Positions 1-7,903 of a stretch of DNA of 64,000 bases are shown piece by piece (position 1 is the first letter of the stretch; every line of letters begins with the position of its first letter). The position numbers were made by a program, and so were the translations under genes. This stretch comes from RUG705 sp934101175 (GTDB lineage Bacteria > Bacillota_I > Bacilli_A > RF39 > UBA660). The notes below the pieces were generated by a model, which was given only the letters and a program-made list of their open reading frames with translations, had not been told where the DNA came from and made no database searches. The stretch is from assembly GCA_934101175.1 (NCBI GenBank), contig CAKOQC010000001.1, forward strand, positions 124,001-188,000, in the 5' to 3' direction.

Positions 1-114
1 TTTAAGCTCTATGCCAATGTTTTCACCAGAAGCTATAATATAATCTGAATATGCAAAGACAGATAATGGAAAAAATATTGATAGAATCAGCAGTGTTAAA
101 GTAAATTTTTTCAT
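1..114 (-). CDS. Secreted protein, 5' part only (possibly SpoIVB/S55-like)
   Basis: The gene begins at the ATG on the minus strand at 114 and runs off the left edge, so only about 38 residues are visible. A Shine-Dalgarno (AAAGGAGTGATAG) lies just upstream. The N-terminus is a clear signal peptide: two lysines, a hydrophobic stretch and a VFA-Y cleavage site. The mature part starts YSDYIIASGENIGIEL, which resembles the lead-in to the PDZ domain of SpoIVB-type S55 serine peptidases (GGENIGI-like). That is an inference from a short stretch; the catalytic part is outside the window. Secretion is well supported, the family is not. Confidence 0.5.
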   Translation of the reverse strand, partial: MKKFTLTLLILSIFFPLSVFAYSDYIIASGENIGIELK

Positions 115-140
115 AGTCTATCACTCCTTTAGACTACATT

Positions 141-168
141 ATTATAGTGGTTTTAAAATACGATTTAA
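141..168 (-). promoter_or_regulatory. Promoter for the secreted protein at the left edge
   Basis: On the minus strand a perfect -10 TATAAT (141-146) is preceded, after 16 bases, by a weak -35 TTAAAT (163-168). It lies about 30 bases before the start codon at 114. Confidence 0.45.
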
Positions 169-325
169 TAAGTTCTAAATATTTACAAAATTGTTAATCT
201 ATTTATTTATAATGATTTATTTGTTTTAACAAAATTTGTCAAAAAATATTTTAAAAAAAGTATTGTCAAAATAAATATTACTAATTATTATTATGAATAA
301 TTTTTCTAATTTTATTTTCCTCAAG

Positions 326-352
326 AAAAAATACCAACAATTGGTATTTTTA
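326..352 (-). terminator. Terminator downstream of the antitoxin gene
   Basis: Inverted repeat AAAATACCAA (328-337) / TTGGTATTTT (341-350) with a 3-base loop. On the minus strand it is followed by a run of T, and it sits just past the antitoxin stop codon. T residues also follow on the plus strand, so it may work both ways. Confidence 0.75.
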
Positions 353-367
353 ATAATTAATATAAAT

Positions 368-1348
368 TTATAATATTCTATTAATATCAAATGAATAATC
401 ATAACTAATTTTTTTATAGAATTCTGTATCAGTAAAAGCTTTTTCTTGATGAGAAAAGTTCACTATATCTTTTACTTTATATGTACTAAAAAATGCTTTA
501 ACTTTTTTTATAACTTGCAATTCTTCTTTGGAAAATATTTGTGTATTAGGTTTAACTAAACTTTTAATGTTATGGCATTCATATTCGTTTTTAAATTCTA
601 CGTTATCTTCTATTATTTTTTCTTTCATACATTCATTTATTATTTTTTCATATCCATCTGGTACTGGGCCTAAGTTAATTTTAGCATATTCTAATCCTGT
701 CAATGATAATCCTGTTTGTTTATAATATAAAAAATCAACATAAAACATTTCTTTTAATAATTTTGTCTTTAAAATACATTTATCAGAAAGATATGAAATA
801 AGACCAAATACTTTTTGAATATTCATTTTTGTATATCCATTATATTCTGTTGGAGTAAAATTATTTTCATCTAATAATTGGTTCATATTATTATTTAAAA
901 ATGGAGCAAGTTTAGTAGTTATTTTTATATATTCCTTATCGTCAAATTGTTGTTTATTAGTTTCAATTAAATTTTTTATTGTTTCTGGTCTTGCTATTAA
1001 ACTATTTAAAATAATAGTATAGTTATCGTTAGGTAGTGCCGTACCTTTTTCATAACTTATTAAAGTTTTTTTGGCACAACCTATAATTTTTGAAAATAAA
1101 GCTTGTGATAAATTATAATTATTTCTTAACTCAATTATTTTTTCTTTAGGTATACCATAGTTCTTATTATATATTTCAAGAGCTTTTTCACTAGCCTCAT
1201 TATCTAGTTTTTCATCATATACTAAATTGTGGCACTTTTTGCAAAATCTTCTTGGAGCAGTAAATTTTATTTCTTCATTTTTAATATGATAAACATGTTC
1301 ATAATTATCTACATATGTATCTGTACAAAAACAAACATCACACTTCAT
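368..1348 (-). CDS. Antitoxin: MqsA-like zinc ribbon + HTH + Panacea (DUF4065) domain
   Basis: Probable antitoxin of a type II toxin-antitoxin pair, acting as toxin neutraliser and operon repressor. The 326-aa protein starts at the ATG at 1348, chosen because AAGGAGGAG sits 8 bases upstream; longer open frame to 1417 has no ribosome site. Residues Cys3, Cys6, Cys36 and Cys39 form a CxxC...CxxC zinc ribbon with the MqsA spacing. Residues about 68-110 are an Xre/MqsA-type helix-turn-helix (NLSQALFSKIIGCAKKTLISYE). Residues about 185-326 match the Panacea/SocA-like domain (LLKEMFYVDFLYYKQTG...LGPVPDGY). Its Shine-Dalgarno overlaps the stop of the toxin gene, so the two are translationally coupled. 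The Panacea part is known as a general antitoxin module; fusion to an MqsA-like N-terminus is family knowledge plus inference. Confidence 0.8.
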   Translation of the reverse strand: MKCDVCFCTDTYVDNYEHVYHIKNEEIKFTAPRRFCKKCHNLVYDEKLDNEASEKALEIYNKNYGIPKEKIIELRNNYNLSQALFSKIIGCAKKTLISYEKGTALPNDNYTIILNSLIARPETIKNLIETNKQQFDDKEYIKITTKLAPFLNNNMNQLLDENNFTPTEYNGYTKMNIQKVFGLISYLSDKCILKTKLLKEMFYVDFLYYKQTGLSLTGLEYAKINLGPVPDGYEKIINECMKEKIIEDNVEFKNEYECHNIKSLVKPNTQIFSKEELQVIKKVKAFFSTYKVKDIVNFSHQEKAFTDTEFYKKISYDYSFDINRIL

Positions 1349-1361
1349 AAATATCTCCTCC

Positions 1362-1691
1362 TTAAATTTTAGTATCCTTATGGAAAGATAAACAAACAGT
1401 CTCTTCACCATTATCATATTCTTCGATTTTTAGTTTTATATAAGCAATATCATCATTTATTTTCATTTTAAATACTAATGCTTCTCCATCTTTCAAATAA
1501 AATGGTTTAAAATCAGGATAATAATAATGAACATTCAATCTTAATATATAGTTCCATGCTTCAGATTCTGTAATTCCTAATTCTAAAAGGGAAGCAAGAT
1601 AATCACGATCTTTTCTATTAGCAAATCTTCTTTTACCTTCATTAATTAGTTTTTTCATTTTTGATAATAATCTTATTTGTTCATTAGTCAT
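1362..1691 (-). CDS. MqsR-like toxin (type II TA)
   Basis: 109-aa protein in the upstream position of the pair, as in mqsRA where toxin comes first. The N-terminal half is helical and basic (KKLINEGKRRFANRKDRDYL), followed by LLELGITESEAWNYILRL and a beta-rich end with FYLKDGEALVFKMKI and YIKLKI. This pattern fits the MqsR/RelE-like mRNA-interferase family seen in low-GC Gram-positives; E. coli MqsR is about 98 aa. The start has a GGGGGA ribosome site. The next gene starts 13 bases downstream. Toxicity and RNA cleavage are inferred from family and context; no catalytic residue is assigned with confidence. Confidence 0.65.
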   Translation of the reverse strand: MTNEQIRLLSKMKKLINEGKRRFANRKDRDYLASLLELGITESEAWNYILRLNVHYYYPDFKPFYLKDGEALVFKMKINDDIAYIKLKIEEYDNGEETVCLSFHKDTKI

Positions 1692-1809
1692 GCAAGAATC
1701 CCCCTATATATTAATTGTCTTTTATCATATTACCTTCCCCTATATAATTTTTTCCATCATATTATATTCTCTATGTAAGTTATTTCCTTGTATATTGCTT
1801 CATCTGTAT

Positions 1810-1840
1810 AAATGGTAACATATGTAACCATTTTTGTCAA
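1810..1840 (-). promoter_or_regulatory. TA promoter with overlapping palindromic operator
   Basis: On the minus strand, TTGACA (1835-1840), a 17-base spacer and TACCAT (1812-1817) form a promoter facing the toxin gene. Exactly over the spacer and -10 lies a 24-base near-perfect palindrome (1810-1833): AAATGGT, A, ACATATGT, A, ACCATTT, with a single mismatched pair. A repressor bound there would block RNA polymerase, which fits autoregulation by the HTH antitoxin. The predicted leader is about 110 bases. The rest of the 1692-2050 gap holds no other gene that I can see. Confidence 0.65.
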
Positions 1841-2050
1841 TACCTTATTTGATAATATATAACGAAAAAAATAATATAATTCATTCTGTTTTATTTGCAA
1901 AAAAGCATTAAAAGCTATAAAATAATATTATGAAAAACCAATACATATCAAGAATTTTTTAAACTAAATAATTCTCATTAATAGAGTGTACTTATATAAA
2001 ATATATATTCGTAAATAAATAAAAACTTTTAAAGATAGGATGGTAGTGTT

Positions 2051-2779
2051 ATGAATAAAAATAATAAAAAATTTTAAAAAAATTCTAATACATTAGATAA
2101 CATTGAAGATAATTATTATAAAGCATATGAAAAAAGATATCAGCAAGTATATAATAATAATTACCTATGGTCATCAAGAAAACCAACTGATGAAGTAATT
2201 ACTACTATCAAAAATGAAAATATTAAAAAAGATGCTAAAATATTAGAAATAGGATGTGGTGAAGGTAGAGATGCTATATTTCTCTTAGAAAAAAATTATA
2301 ATGTCTTAGCAATAGATTATTCTAATACAGTTATAGAAAAATGCAAAGAATTATCTAACTATAAATATCCTAATAATTTTAGAAAGTTTGATATTATTAA
2401 TGATCTTCTAGAAGAAAAATTTGATTTCATATATTCTATTGCTGTTATTCACATGTTTGTAAGTAAAAAGCATAGAGAAAAATTTTATGATTTTATCTAT
2501 AATCATCTAAATCAAAATGGACTATCTCTAATAGTAGCTATGGGTGATGGCATCAAAGAATATACATCAGATATAACTAAATCTTTTAATAATACTAAAA
2601 GAACAGTAATTAATAATGATAAAAGTATAAATGTTGCTTCTACTTCTTGTAAGATAGTATCTTGGTCTAACTTTGAAAAAGAATTATCAGATAGTAATTT
2701 AATTATTAAAAAGAAATGGATATCAAATAAAATACCTGAGTTTGACTCATCAATGTGTGTTCTTGTCAGTAAAAAATAA
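2051..2779 (+). pseudogene. Class I SAM-dependent methyltransferase broken by an early in-frame stop
   Basis: The ATG at 2051 has a good ribosome site (AGGATGG), but the ninth codon is TAA (2075-2077). The same reading frame then stays open to 2779 and encodes a complete small-molecule methyltransferase of TehB-like type: SAM-binding motif ILEIGCGEGRDA, then a post-I acidic loop (VLAIDYSN), a motif IV-like YSIAVIHMF, and an HLNQNGLSLIV segment. Because the frame is the same on both sides, this is a nonsense change, not a frameshift. No ATG follows until residue about 135, which is past the SAM site. A rare non-ATG start or read-through cannot be excluded. Confidence 0.75.
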
Positions 2780-2871
2780 AAGTTCTATTAATAAAAATTA
2801 AGTATAAACAACTATAATATAGAAATTTGCTTATTTTAATATCATATGATATAATGACCATAGGAGGTCGT

Positions 2872-3651
2872 ATGGATAAACCATCAAAAAGTGAAGATGA
2901 TGTCACTTTAAAACAAGAAATAGAAGCCTTAGAAGCTAAAATATCAAAAGCTAAAAGATTAATAGAGAAAGGAAATTATAGCCCTGCTAAAGATATTCTA
3001 ACAGAGTATTTATCATATACCATTAATTCTTTAAAAGAAGATCAAAATTCTAACTATTATTCATTTAGAAATATACTTGAATTATTAATTTCTTATCATA
3101 AAATAAAATCTGATAAAGCTATACATTGGACTACTTATAAAATAAGTGAAGCTTATCAAATGTTAAGTATAATATCTAGACAGAATAAAGATGATGAATT
3201 AGCCTTAAAATATTTAAATAATGCTATTATATATAATCCTATAAATCCTAATTACTATCTAGATATAGCAGATATATATAAAGATAATCAAGATTATAAT
3301 AATATGTTATTATTAGCTAATAAATCATATGAATATATTTTTGATAATCAAGAATTAGCTAGATATTATCGTACACTTGGAGCATATTATCTGGATAAAG
3401 TAGAATTAGATTTAGCTTATTCTCTATATGCTTATAGTCTAAAATATGAAATAAGTAGTGAATCTTATAGTCAGATAACTAGAATAAGACGTCTTAAGAA
3501 AAACCCTAGTTATATACTATCAAATGAGAAAATATTAAGTTTATTACAAGAAGCTAATATTCCTCTTGATATAAGTGAAGAAAATAAAAATATTATTCTA
3601 AGTATTACTACTAAAGAAGAATCTAATAATAAAAAAAGTATCAGGAAGTGA
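2872..3651 (+). CDS. TPR-like repeat protein
   Basis: 259-aa soluble protein. The start at 2872 is chosen because TAGGAGG lies 5 bases upstream; the frame is open further up without a ribosome site. The first 40 residues are charged and coiled-coil-like (QEIEALEAKISKAKRLIEKG). The middle carries helical hairpins of TPR type: YSPAKDILTEYL, ALKYLNNAIIYNPINPNYYLDIADIY, NMLLLANKSYEYI, and YYRTLGAYYLDKVELDLAYSLYAYSL. TPR arrays bind other proteins; the partner is unknown. Its stop codon overlaps the GTG start of the kinase remnant, so they formed one operon. No membrane segment or signal peptide is visible. Confidence 0.7.
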   Translation: MDKPSKSEDDVTLKQEIEALEAKISKAKRLIEKGNYSPAKDILTEYLSYTINSLKEDQNSNYYSFRNILELLISYHKIKSDKAIHWTTYKISEAYQMLSIISRQNKDDELALKYLNNAIIYNPINPNYYLDIADIYKDNQDYNNMLLLANKSYEYIFDNQELARYYRTLGAYYLDKVELDLAYSLYAYSLKYEISSESYSQITRIRRLKKNPSYILSNEKILSLLQEANIPLDISEENKNIILSITTKEESNNKKSIRK

Positions 3652-3942
3652 CTAATATAAATAAATTATATATAATAACTGGACCAGCCGGAGTAGGGAA
3701 GAGTACTATAAGTAATAAATTAGCAGAGTCCCTACCTAAATCAGTTCTAATTGAAGGAGATACTATCTATAACTCCTTCATAACTGAAAAGAGATTTAAA
3801 TCGTCCATTAGATTGTCAAATGAAAGAAAGATGTATTGGATTATTAAGAAAATTTATCTCATATAATTACCCGAAAGAATATATAATAGATACTACTAAT
3901 AAAGATATAGATAGAATAGTTAACGAAATAATAAATAGTTAA
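3648..3942 (+). pseudogene. Decayed P-loop NTPase/kinase
   Basis: A GTG at 3648, overlapping the stop of the TPR gene, opens a frame with a clean Walker A (ITGPAGVGKSTISNKLAE) and an acidic strand (VLIEGDTIY), typical of small P-loop kinases. The frame stops at 3866 after 72 codons. A different frame continues to 3942 and encodes FISYNYPKEYIIDTTNKD then IDRIVNEIINS, which is the usual ending of such kinases. The joined length is about 95 residues against roughly 170 expected, so an internal deletion plus a frameshift near 3830-3850 is likely. The gene is probably dead. Confidence 0.7.
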
Positions 3943-3956
3943 CTATTCTTTTATTT
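3914..3956 (+). terminator. Rho-independent terminator after the TPR/kinase operon
   Basis: Perfect 11-base inverted repeat GAATAGTTAAC (3914-3924) / GTTAACTATTC (3938-3948) followed by TTTTATTT. It overlaps the last codons of the kinase remnant. Confidence 0.85.
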
Positions 3957-3964
3957 GATAATAA

Positions 3965-3993
3965 TTGACAAAGATAAACATAAAGTTTATAAT
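3965..3993 (+). promoter_or_regulatory. Consensus sigma-A promoter of the polysaccharide operon
   Basis: TTGACA (3965-3970), exactly 17 bases, TATAAT (3988-3993): both hexamers are perfect. It lies 21 bases before the first gene of the cluster and directly after a terminator. A promoter this strong suggests constitutive high expression unless controlled later. Confidence 0.9.
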
Positions 3994-4014
3994 TAATATA
4001 GGTAGCGTGATTGT

Positions 4015-4878
4015 ATGAATAAAATTAAAAATATTATTTTATCTATTTTACTTATTATTATCATTGGAGTAGGTAAAGTTAGTGCTTTAACTGTTAGTGA
4101 AAATAATCTAACTATTCCTGCTGGTACTAGTAAGAATATTGAATTAACTACAAATAGTGAAGTAGCCTTAAGTAGTATTGAGTTTACCATGGTATATTCA
4201 ACTTACGATGTGCCTGCTAATTTCTTTGTAAACAATAAGTATACTGATAGTTATCCTAATGGCATTAAACATAAAATAAATTTAAGTGAACCTACTGAAG
4301 GTAAAATATCTTTAGGAAGTATTACTATAAATGTTGTAAGAAACCCAAAAGAAAAAACTGGTACAATAACTATTCATAGTGCTAAAGGCTATACTGCATC
4401 AGGTGAAACAGTTAATCTAGATGGTCAAACAATAAATGTTACAATAGGAGAAGATACTCAAGTTGAAACAGTAACTCCTAAAGAATTTAATAAAAATGCA
4501 CTAAAAGAGATAAAATCTAGTATTGTTAAAATAGAACTTCAAAAAGATGTATTTGATTATAAAGTAAATGTTAAAGAAAATACTGAAAAACTAGATTTAG
4601 AAGCTATACCTACTGATGAATCATATAAAGTAGAAATATCAAATCAAGTTATATCTGAATTAACTGATGGTATGATTACTATAACCGTTAGTGATAATCA
4701 AGATAATAAATCAGTTTATAATATTAAAGTAAATGTCTTAAAAGAACAAGAACCAGCTAAAATAGATGATACTACTTTTAAAGAAAATAATTCATATAAA
4801 GGTAAATGGATTGTATCTATAATCGTATTTGGAATAATGTTTTTCTTTGGATTAATTATGATAAAGAAGGAGAAGTAA
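4015..4878 (+). CDS. Surface protein: signal peptide, cohesin-like and cadherin-like domains, C-terminal membrane anchor
   Basis: 287 aa. Residues about 1-25 are a signal peptide ending KVSA. Residues about 26-145 look like a cohesin-type beta sandwich (TIPAGTSKNIELTTN, YTASGETVNLDGQTINVTIG). Residues about 158-245 resemble the cadherin-like beta-sandwich repeat (IKSSIVKIELQKDVFDYKV...VTVSDNQDNKSVYNIKV pattern). A hydrophobic segment near 265-283 followed by KKEK anchors it outside-facing. It is the first gene after the operon promoter and 22 bases before capD, so it may act in display or assembly of the polysaccharide. No dockerin partner is visible here, so binding is unknown. Confidence 0.7.
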   Translation: MNKIKNIILSILLIIIIGVGKVSALTVSENNLTIPAGTSKNIELTTNSEVALSSIEFTMVYSTYDVPANFFVNNKYTDSYPNGIKHKINLSEPTEGKISLGSITINVVRNPKEKTGTITIHSAKGYTASGETVNLDGQTINVTIGEDTQVETVTPKEFNKNALKEIKSSIVKIELQKDVFDYKVNVKENTEKLDLEAIPTDESYKVEISNQVISELTDGMITITVSDNQDNKSVYNIKVNVLKEQEPAKIDDTTFKENNSYKGKWIVSIIVFGIMFFFGLIMIKKEK

Positions 4879-4900
4879 AAATATCAGGGTGGTGTTGTAA

Positions 4901-6775
4901 TTGGAAAAAATTAAAAAAATAATGTCTCAAAAAAGAATAAGAATAATAATGTTTATCATTCTAGATGTGTTATCTTTAACATTATGTTCTTTTTTAGCGT
5001 TAGCCTTACGTTTTGATTTTCATGACATTAGTACAAAATATATAAATAATGTTTATAATTACTTAATAATAGATGCTATAATCTTAGTAGGATTATTCTC
5101 TATATTTAAAATATATAAAAGTATGTGGTCGTATGCCTCAATTACTGAATTAATAAGTATCTTCTTTTCGTGTACTTCTTACATATTAGTAGAGTTTACC
5201 TATAAATATATTCTTGAAATAGATATGCCAAGAAGCTACTATATAATAAAACTATTTTTATTATATCTATTTATTTCTGCTATAAGATACTCCTATCGAA
5301 TTGCTAGAACTATTAAAGATTATTACCTGCATCAAGTAGGATTTACTAATACTATGATAATTGGTGCTGGTGAAGCAGGAAGAATGTTAATAACTGAAAT
5401 AAGTAACAATAAAGATAATTTTAAAAATAAAGTTTGTTGTATTATCGATGATGATAAAAATAAAATAGGCGGATATATCAAAGGTATTCCTATTATTGGT
5501 AATCGTAAAACTATTGAGAAAAATGTAGATAAATATAATATAGAAGAAATAATAATTGCTATTCCTTCAATAAGTCGTGAAAAATTAAATCTAATAATAG
5601 ATGAGTGCCAAAAAACTAAATGTAATATAAAAATTCTTCCTAGTTTAAGTGAATTAGTAGGTAAACCTACAATGAAAAAAGTAAAAAAATTATCATACGA
5701 AGATTTTCTAGGAAGAAAAGAAATAGTCGTAGATATTGATGAAATTTCTTCACGCTTAGAAGATAAAAGAGTAATTGTTACTGGTGGTGGCGGTTCTATT
5801 GGAAGTGAATTGTGTCGTCAAATAGCCAAGTGTCATCCAGAAAAATTAATTATATTAGATATCTATGAAAATAACGCTTATGATATAGAACAAGAACTAA
5901 AAAGAGAATATCCAGAATTAAATTTAATAACAATAATTGGATCTGTTAGAGATTATGATAGACTAGATAATATATTTAAAGAATATCGCCCAGAATATGT
6001 ATTTCATGCTGCAGCTCATAAACATGTTCCTTTAATGGAATTAAGTCCAAATGAAGCAATAAAAAATAATTGTTTAGGAACATTAAATACTGTTAAGGTA
6101 GCTGATAAATATAAAGTAAAGAAATTCGTTCTAATTTCTTCAGATAAAGCCGTAAGACCTACCAATGTAATGGGAGCTACAAAAAGAATATGTGAAATGA
6201 TTATTCAAGCTTATAATAAAATGTCAAAAACAGACTATGTTGCTGTAAGATTTGGTAACGTTCTAGGTTCTAACGGATCAGTTATACCACTATTCTTAAA
6301 ACAAATAGATAATGGCGGCCCTGTAACTGTAACTCATAAAGAAATAACTAGATACTTTATGACTATTCCAGAAGCAGTATCATTAATTCTTCAAGCCTTT
6401 TGTTATGCTGAAGGCGGAGAAATATTTGTTTTAGACATGGGAGAACCTGTAAAAATATATGATCTAGCCAAAAAGATAATTAGATATCGAGGATATGAAC
6501 CAGGAGAAGATATTAAAATAAAAATAACTGGTTTAAGACCCGGAGAAAAATTATATGAAGAATTACTTATGGACGAAGAAGGATTGCAAAGCACTCCTAA
6601 TAAGTTAATTCATATAGGAAAACCAATTGCTATGAATGATAAGTTATTCTTTAAAGAACTAGACAAATTAATTGCTAGTGCTTATAAAAATGATAAAAAT
6701 ATTAAAGAAAAAGTAGCTACAATCGTAGATACATATAAAATAGATAAAGGAAGTAATAAAAATGAAAACAAATAA
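4901..6775 (+). CDS. Membrane nucleotide-sugar 4,6-dehydratase (CapD/PglF/FlaA1 family)
   Basis: Converts UDP-GlcNAc to the 4-keto-6-deoxy sugar, the first step to 2,4-diamino-2,4,6-trideoxy sugars. 624 aa, full length for the family. Four membrane helices lie in residues about 14-130, a first Rossmann domain (GAGEAGR near 155) follows, and the catalytic short-chain dehydrogenase domain has TGGGGSIGSE near 294. The active-site segment SSDKAVRPTNVMGATKR near 413 has Met where classical enzymes have Tyr, which is the mark of the PglF/FlaA1 subfamily. The start is TTG at 4901, with AGGGTGGT upstream. Its 3' end overlaps the aminotransferase gene by 14 bases, as expected for consecutive pathway steps. 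Confidence 0.9.
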   Translation: MEKIKKIMSQKRIRIIMFIILDVLSLTLCSFLALALRFDFHDISTKYINNVYNYLIIDAIILVGLFSIFKIYKSMWSYASITELISIFFSCTSYILVEFTYKYILEIDMPRSYYIIKLFLLYLFISAIRYSYRIARTIKDYYLHQVGFTNTMIIGAGEAGRMLITEISNNKDNFKNKVCCIIDDDKNKIGGYIKGIPIIGNRKTIEKNVDKYNIEEIIIAIPSISREKLNLIIDECQKTKCNIKILPSLSELVGKPTMKKVKKLSYEDFLGRKEIVVDIDEISSRLEDKRVIVTGGGGSIGSELCRQIAKCHPEKLIILDIYENNAYDIEQELKREYPELNLITIIGSVRDYDRLDNIFKEYRPEYVFHAAAHKHVPLMELSPNEAIKNNCLGTLNTVKVADKYKVKKFVLISSDKAVRPTNVMGATKRICEMIIQAYNKMSKTDYVAVRFGNVLGSNGSVIPLFLKQIDNGGPVTVTHKEITRYFMTIPEAVSLILQAFCYAEGGEIFVLDMGEPVKIYDLAKKIIRYRGYEPGEDIKIKITGLRPGEKLYEELLMDEEGLQSTPNKLIHIGKPIAMNDKLFFKELDKLIASAYKNDKNIKEKVATIVDTYKIDKGSNKNENK

Positions 6776-7889
6776 AAGAATTTATTTAGCCTCTCCCCAT
6801 ATGATGGGAAATGAATTAAAGTATGTAAAAGATGCATTTGATACTAACTGGATTGCTCCTTTAGGACCATATGTAAACAAATTAGAAGAAGATTTTAAAA
6901 CATACATGGGATTGCCTGGAGCAACTGCATTAGCAAGTGGAACAGCCGCATTACATTTAGCTATCAAATTAGCCGGTGTAAAAGAAGGTGACTACGTATT
7001 TTGCTCATCATTAACATTTTCTGCTAGTGCTAATCCAATCGTATATGAAAATGCTATTCCAGTATTTATAGACTCTGAACCAGGAAGTTATAATATGAGT
7101 CCAGAAGCTTTAGAGAAAGCATTTGAAAAATATACTCCTAAAGCTGTAGTAATTGTATCATTATATGGTATGCCAGCTACAATGGACAAGCTAATAAAGA
7201 TTTGTAAAAAACACAAAGTAACTATTATTGAAGATGCTGCCGAATCACTTGGAGCAACTTATAAAGGACGCTTAGTAGGAACTTTCGGAGATTATAATGT
7301 AATAAGTTTTAATGGCAATAAGATTATTACTACATCTGGCGGTGGAATGCTATTAACAAAGAAAGAAAAAGATGCTAAAAAAGCTTTATTCTGGGCAACA
7401 CAAGCACGTGAACCAGCAAGATACTATCAACACAAAGAAATTGGATATAACTATCGTATGTCAAACGTATCAGCAGCCATTGGATGTGGACAATTTGAAT
7501 GCCTAGACAAAAAAATTAAAATGAAACAAGATATTTTCAATCACTATGTTGAAGCATTTGCTGATATTCCTGAAATAGAAATGATAAAAGAAGATAAAAA
7601 CAGAGTATCAACTCATTGGTTAAGTATCATGAAGTTAAATAATACTAAAGTAACTCCAAATGATATTATAGATGCTTTAGATAAAGAAAATATTGAATCA
7701 CGTCCAATATGGAAGCCAATGCACATGCAACCAGTATTTAAAAAGAGTCCTTTCTTTAATCATAACAAAAAAGGTATATCAGTAGCAGAAGAGCTATTCA
7801 ATACTGGAGTATGTTTACCTAGTGATACTAATATGACTAAGAAAGAACAAGAAAGAGTAATAGAGATAATTAGAAGTTTATTTATATAG
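6762..7889 (+). CDS. DegT/DnrJ/EryC1/StrS aminotransferase (PglE-like)
   Basis: PLP enzyme of 375 aa that should transfer an amino group to C4 of the keto sugar made by the preceding dehydratase. Sequence marks: opening IYLASPHMMGNELKYVKDAF typical of PglE-like enzymes, the substrate/PLP loop ASGTAALHLAIK, EDAAESLGA, and the PLP lysine in SFNGNKIITTSGGG near residue 187. Length is normal. It overlaps capD by 14 bases and is followed 14 bases later by the phosphosugar transferase. The product is likely a UDP-4-amino-4,6-dideoxy-GlcNAc; sugar stereochemistry cannot be read from sequence. Confidence 0.9.
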   Translation: MKTNKRIYLASPHMMGNELKYVKDAFDTNWIAPLGPYVNKLEEDFKTYMGLPGATALASGTAALHLAIKLAGVKEGDYVFCSSLTFSASANPIVYENAIPVFIDSEPGSYNMSPEALEKAFEKYTPKAVVIVSLYGMPATMDKLIKICKKHKVTIIEDAAESLGATYKGRLVGTFGDYNVISFNGNKIITTSGGGMLLTKKEKDAKKALFWATQAREPARYYQHKEIGYNYRMSNVSAAIGCGQFECLDKKIKMKQDIFNHYVEAFADIPEIEMIKEDKNRVSTHWLSIMKLNNTKVTPNDIIDALDKENIESRPIWKPMHMQPVFKKSPFFNHNKKGISVAEELFNTGVCLPSDTNMTKKEQERVIEIIRSLFI

Positions 7890-7903
7890 AGAGGAAGATA
7901 CCT

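Noticed and set aside
528..725. Open frame opposite the antitoxin gene
   Set aside because: It lies wholly inside the well-supported antitoxin, has no ribosome site and no recognisable content.
2453..2779. Short separate gene starting at the ATG at 2453
   Set aside because: It is only the C-terminal half of the interrupted methyltransferase and lacks a ribosome site; the preceding in-frame DNA encodes the SAM-binding half.
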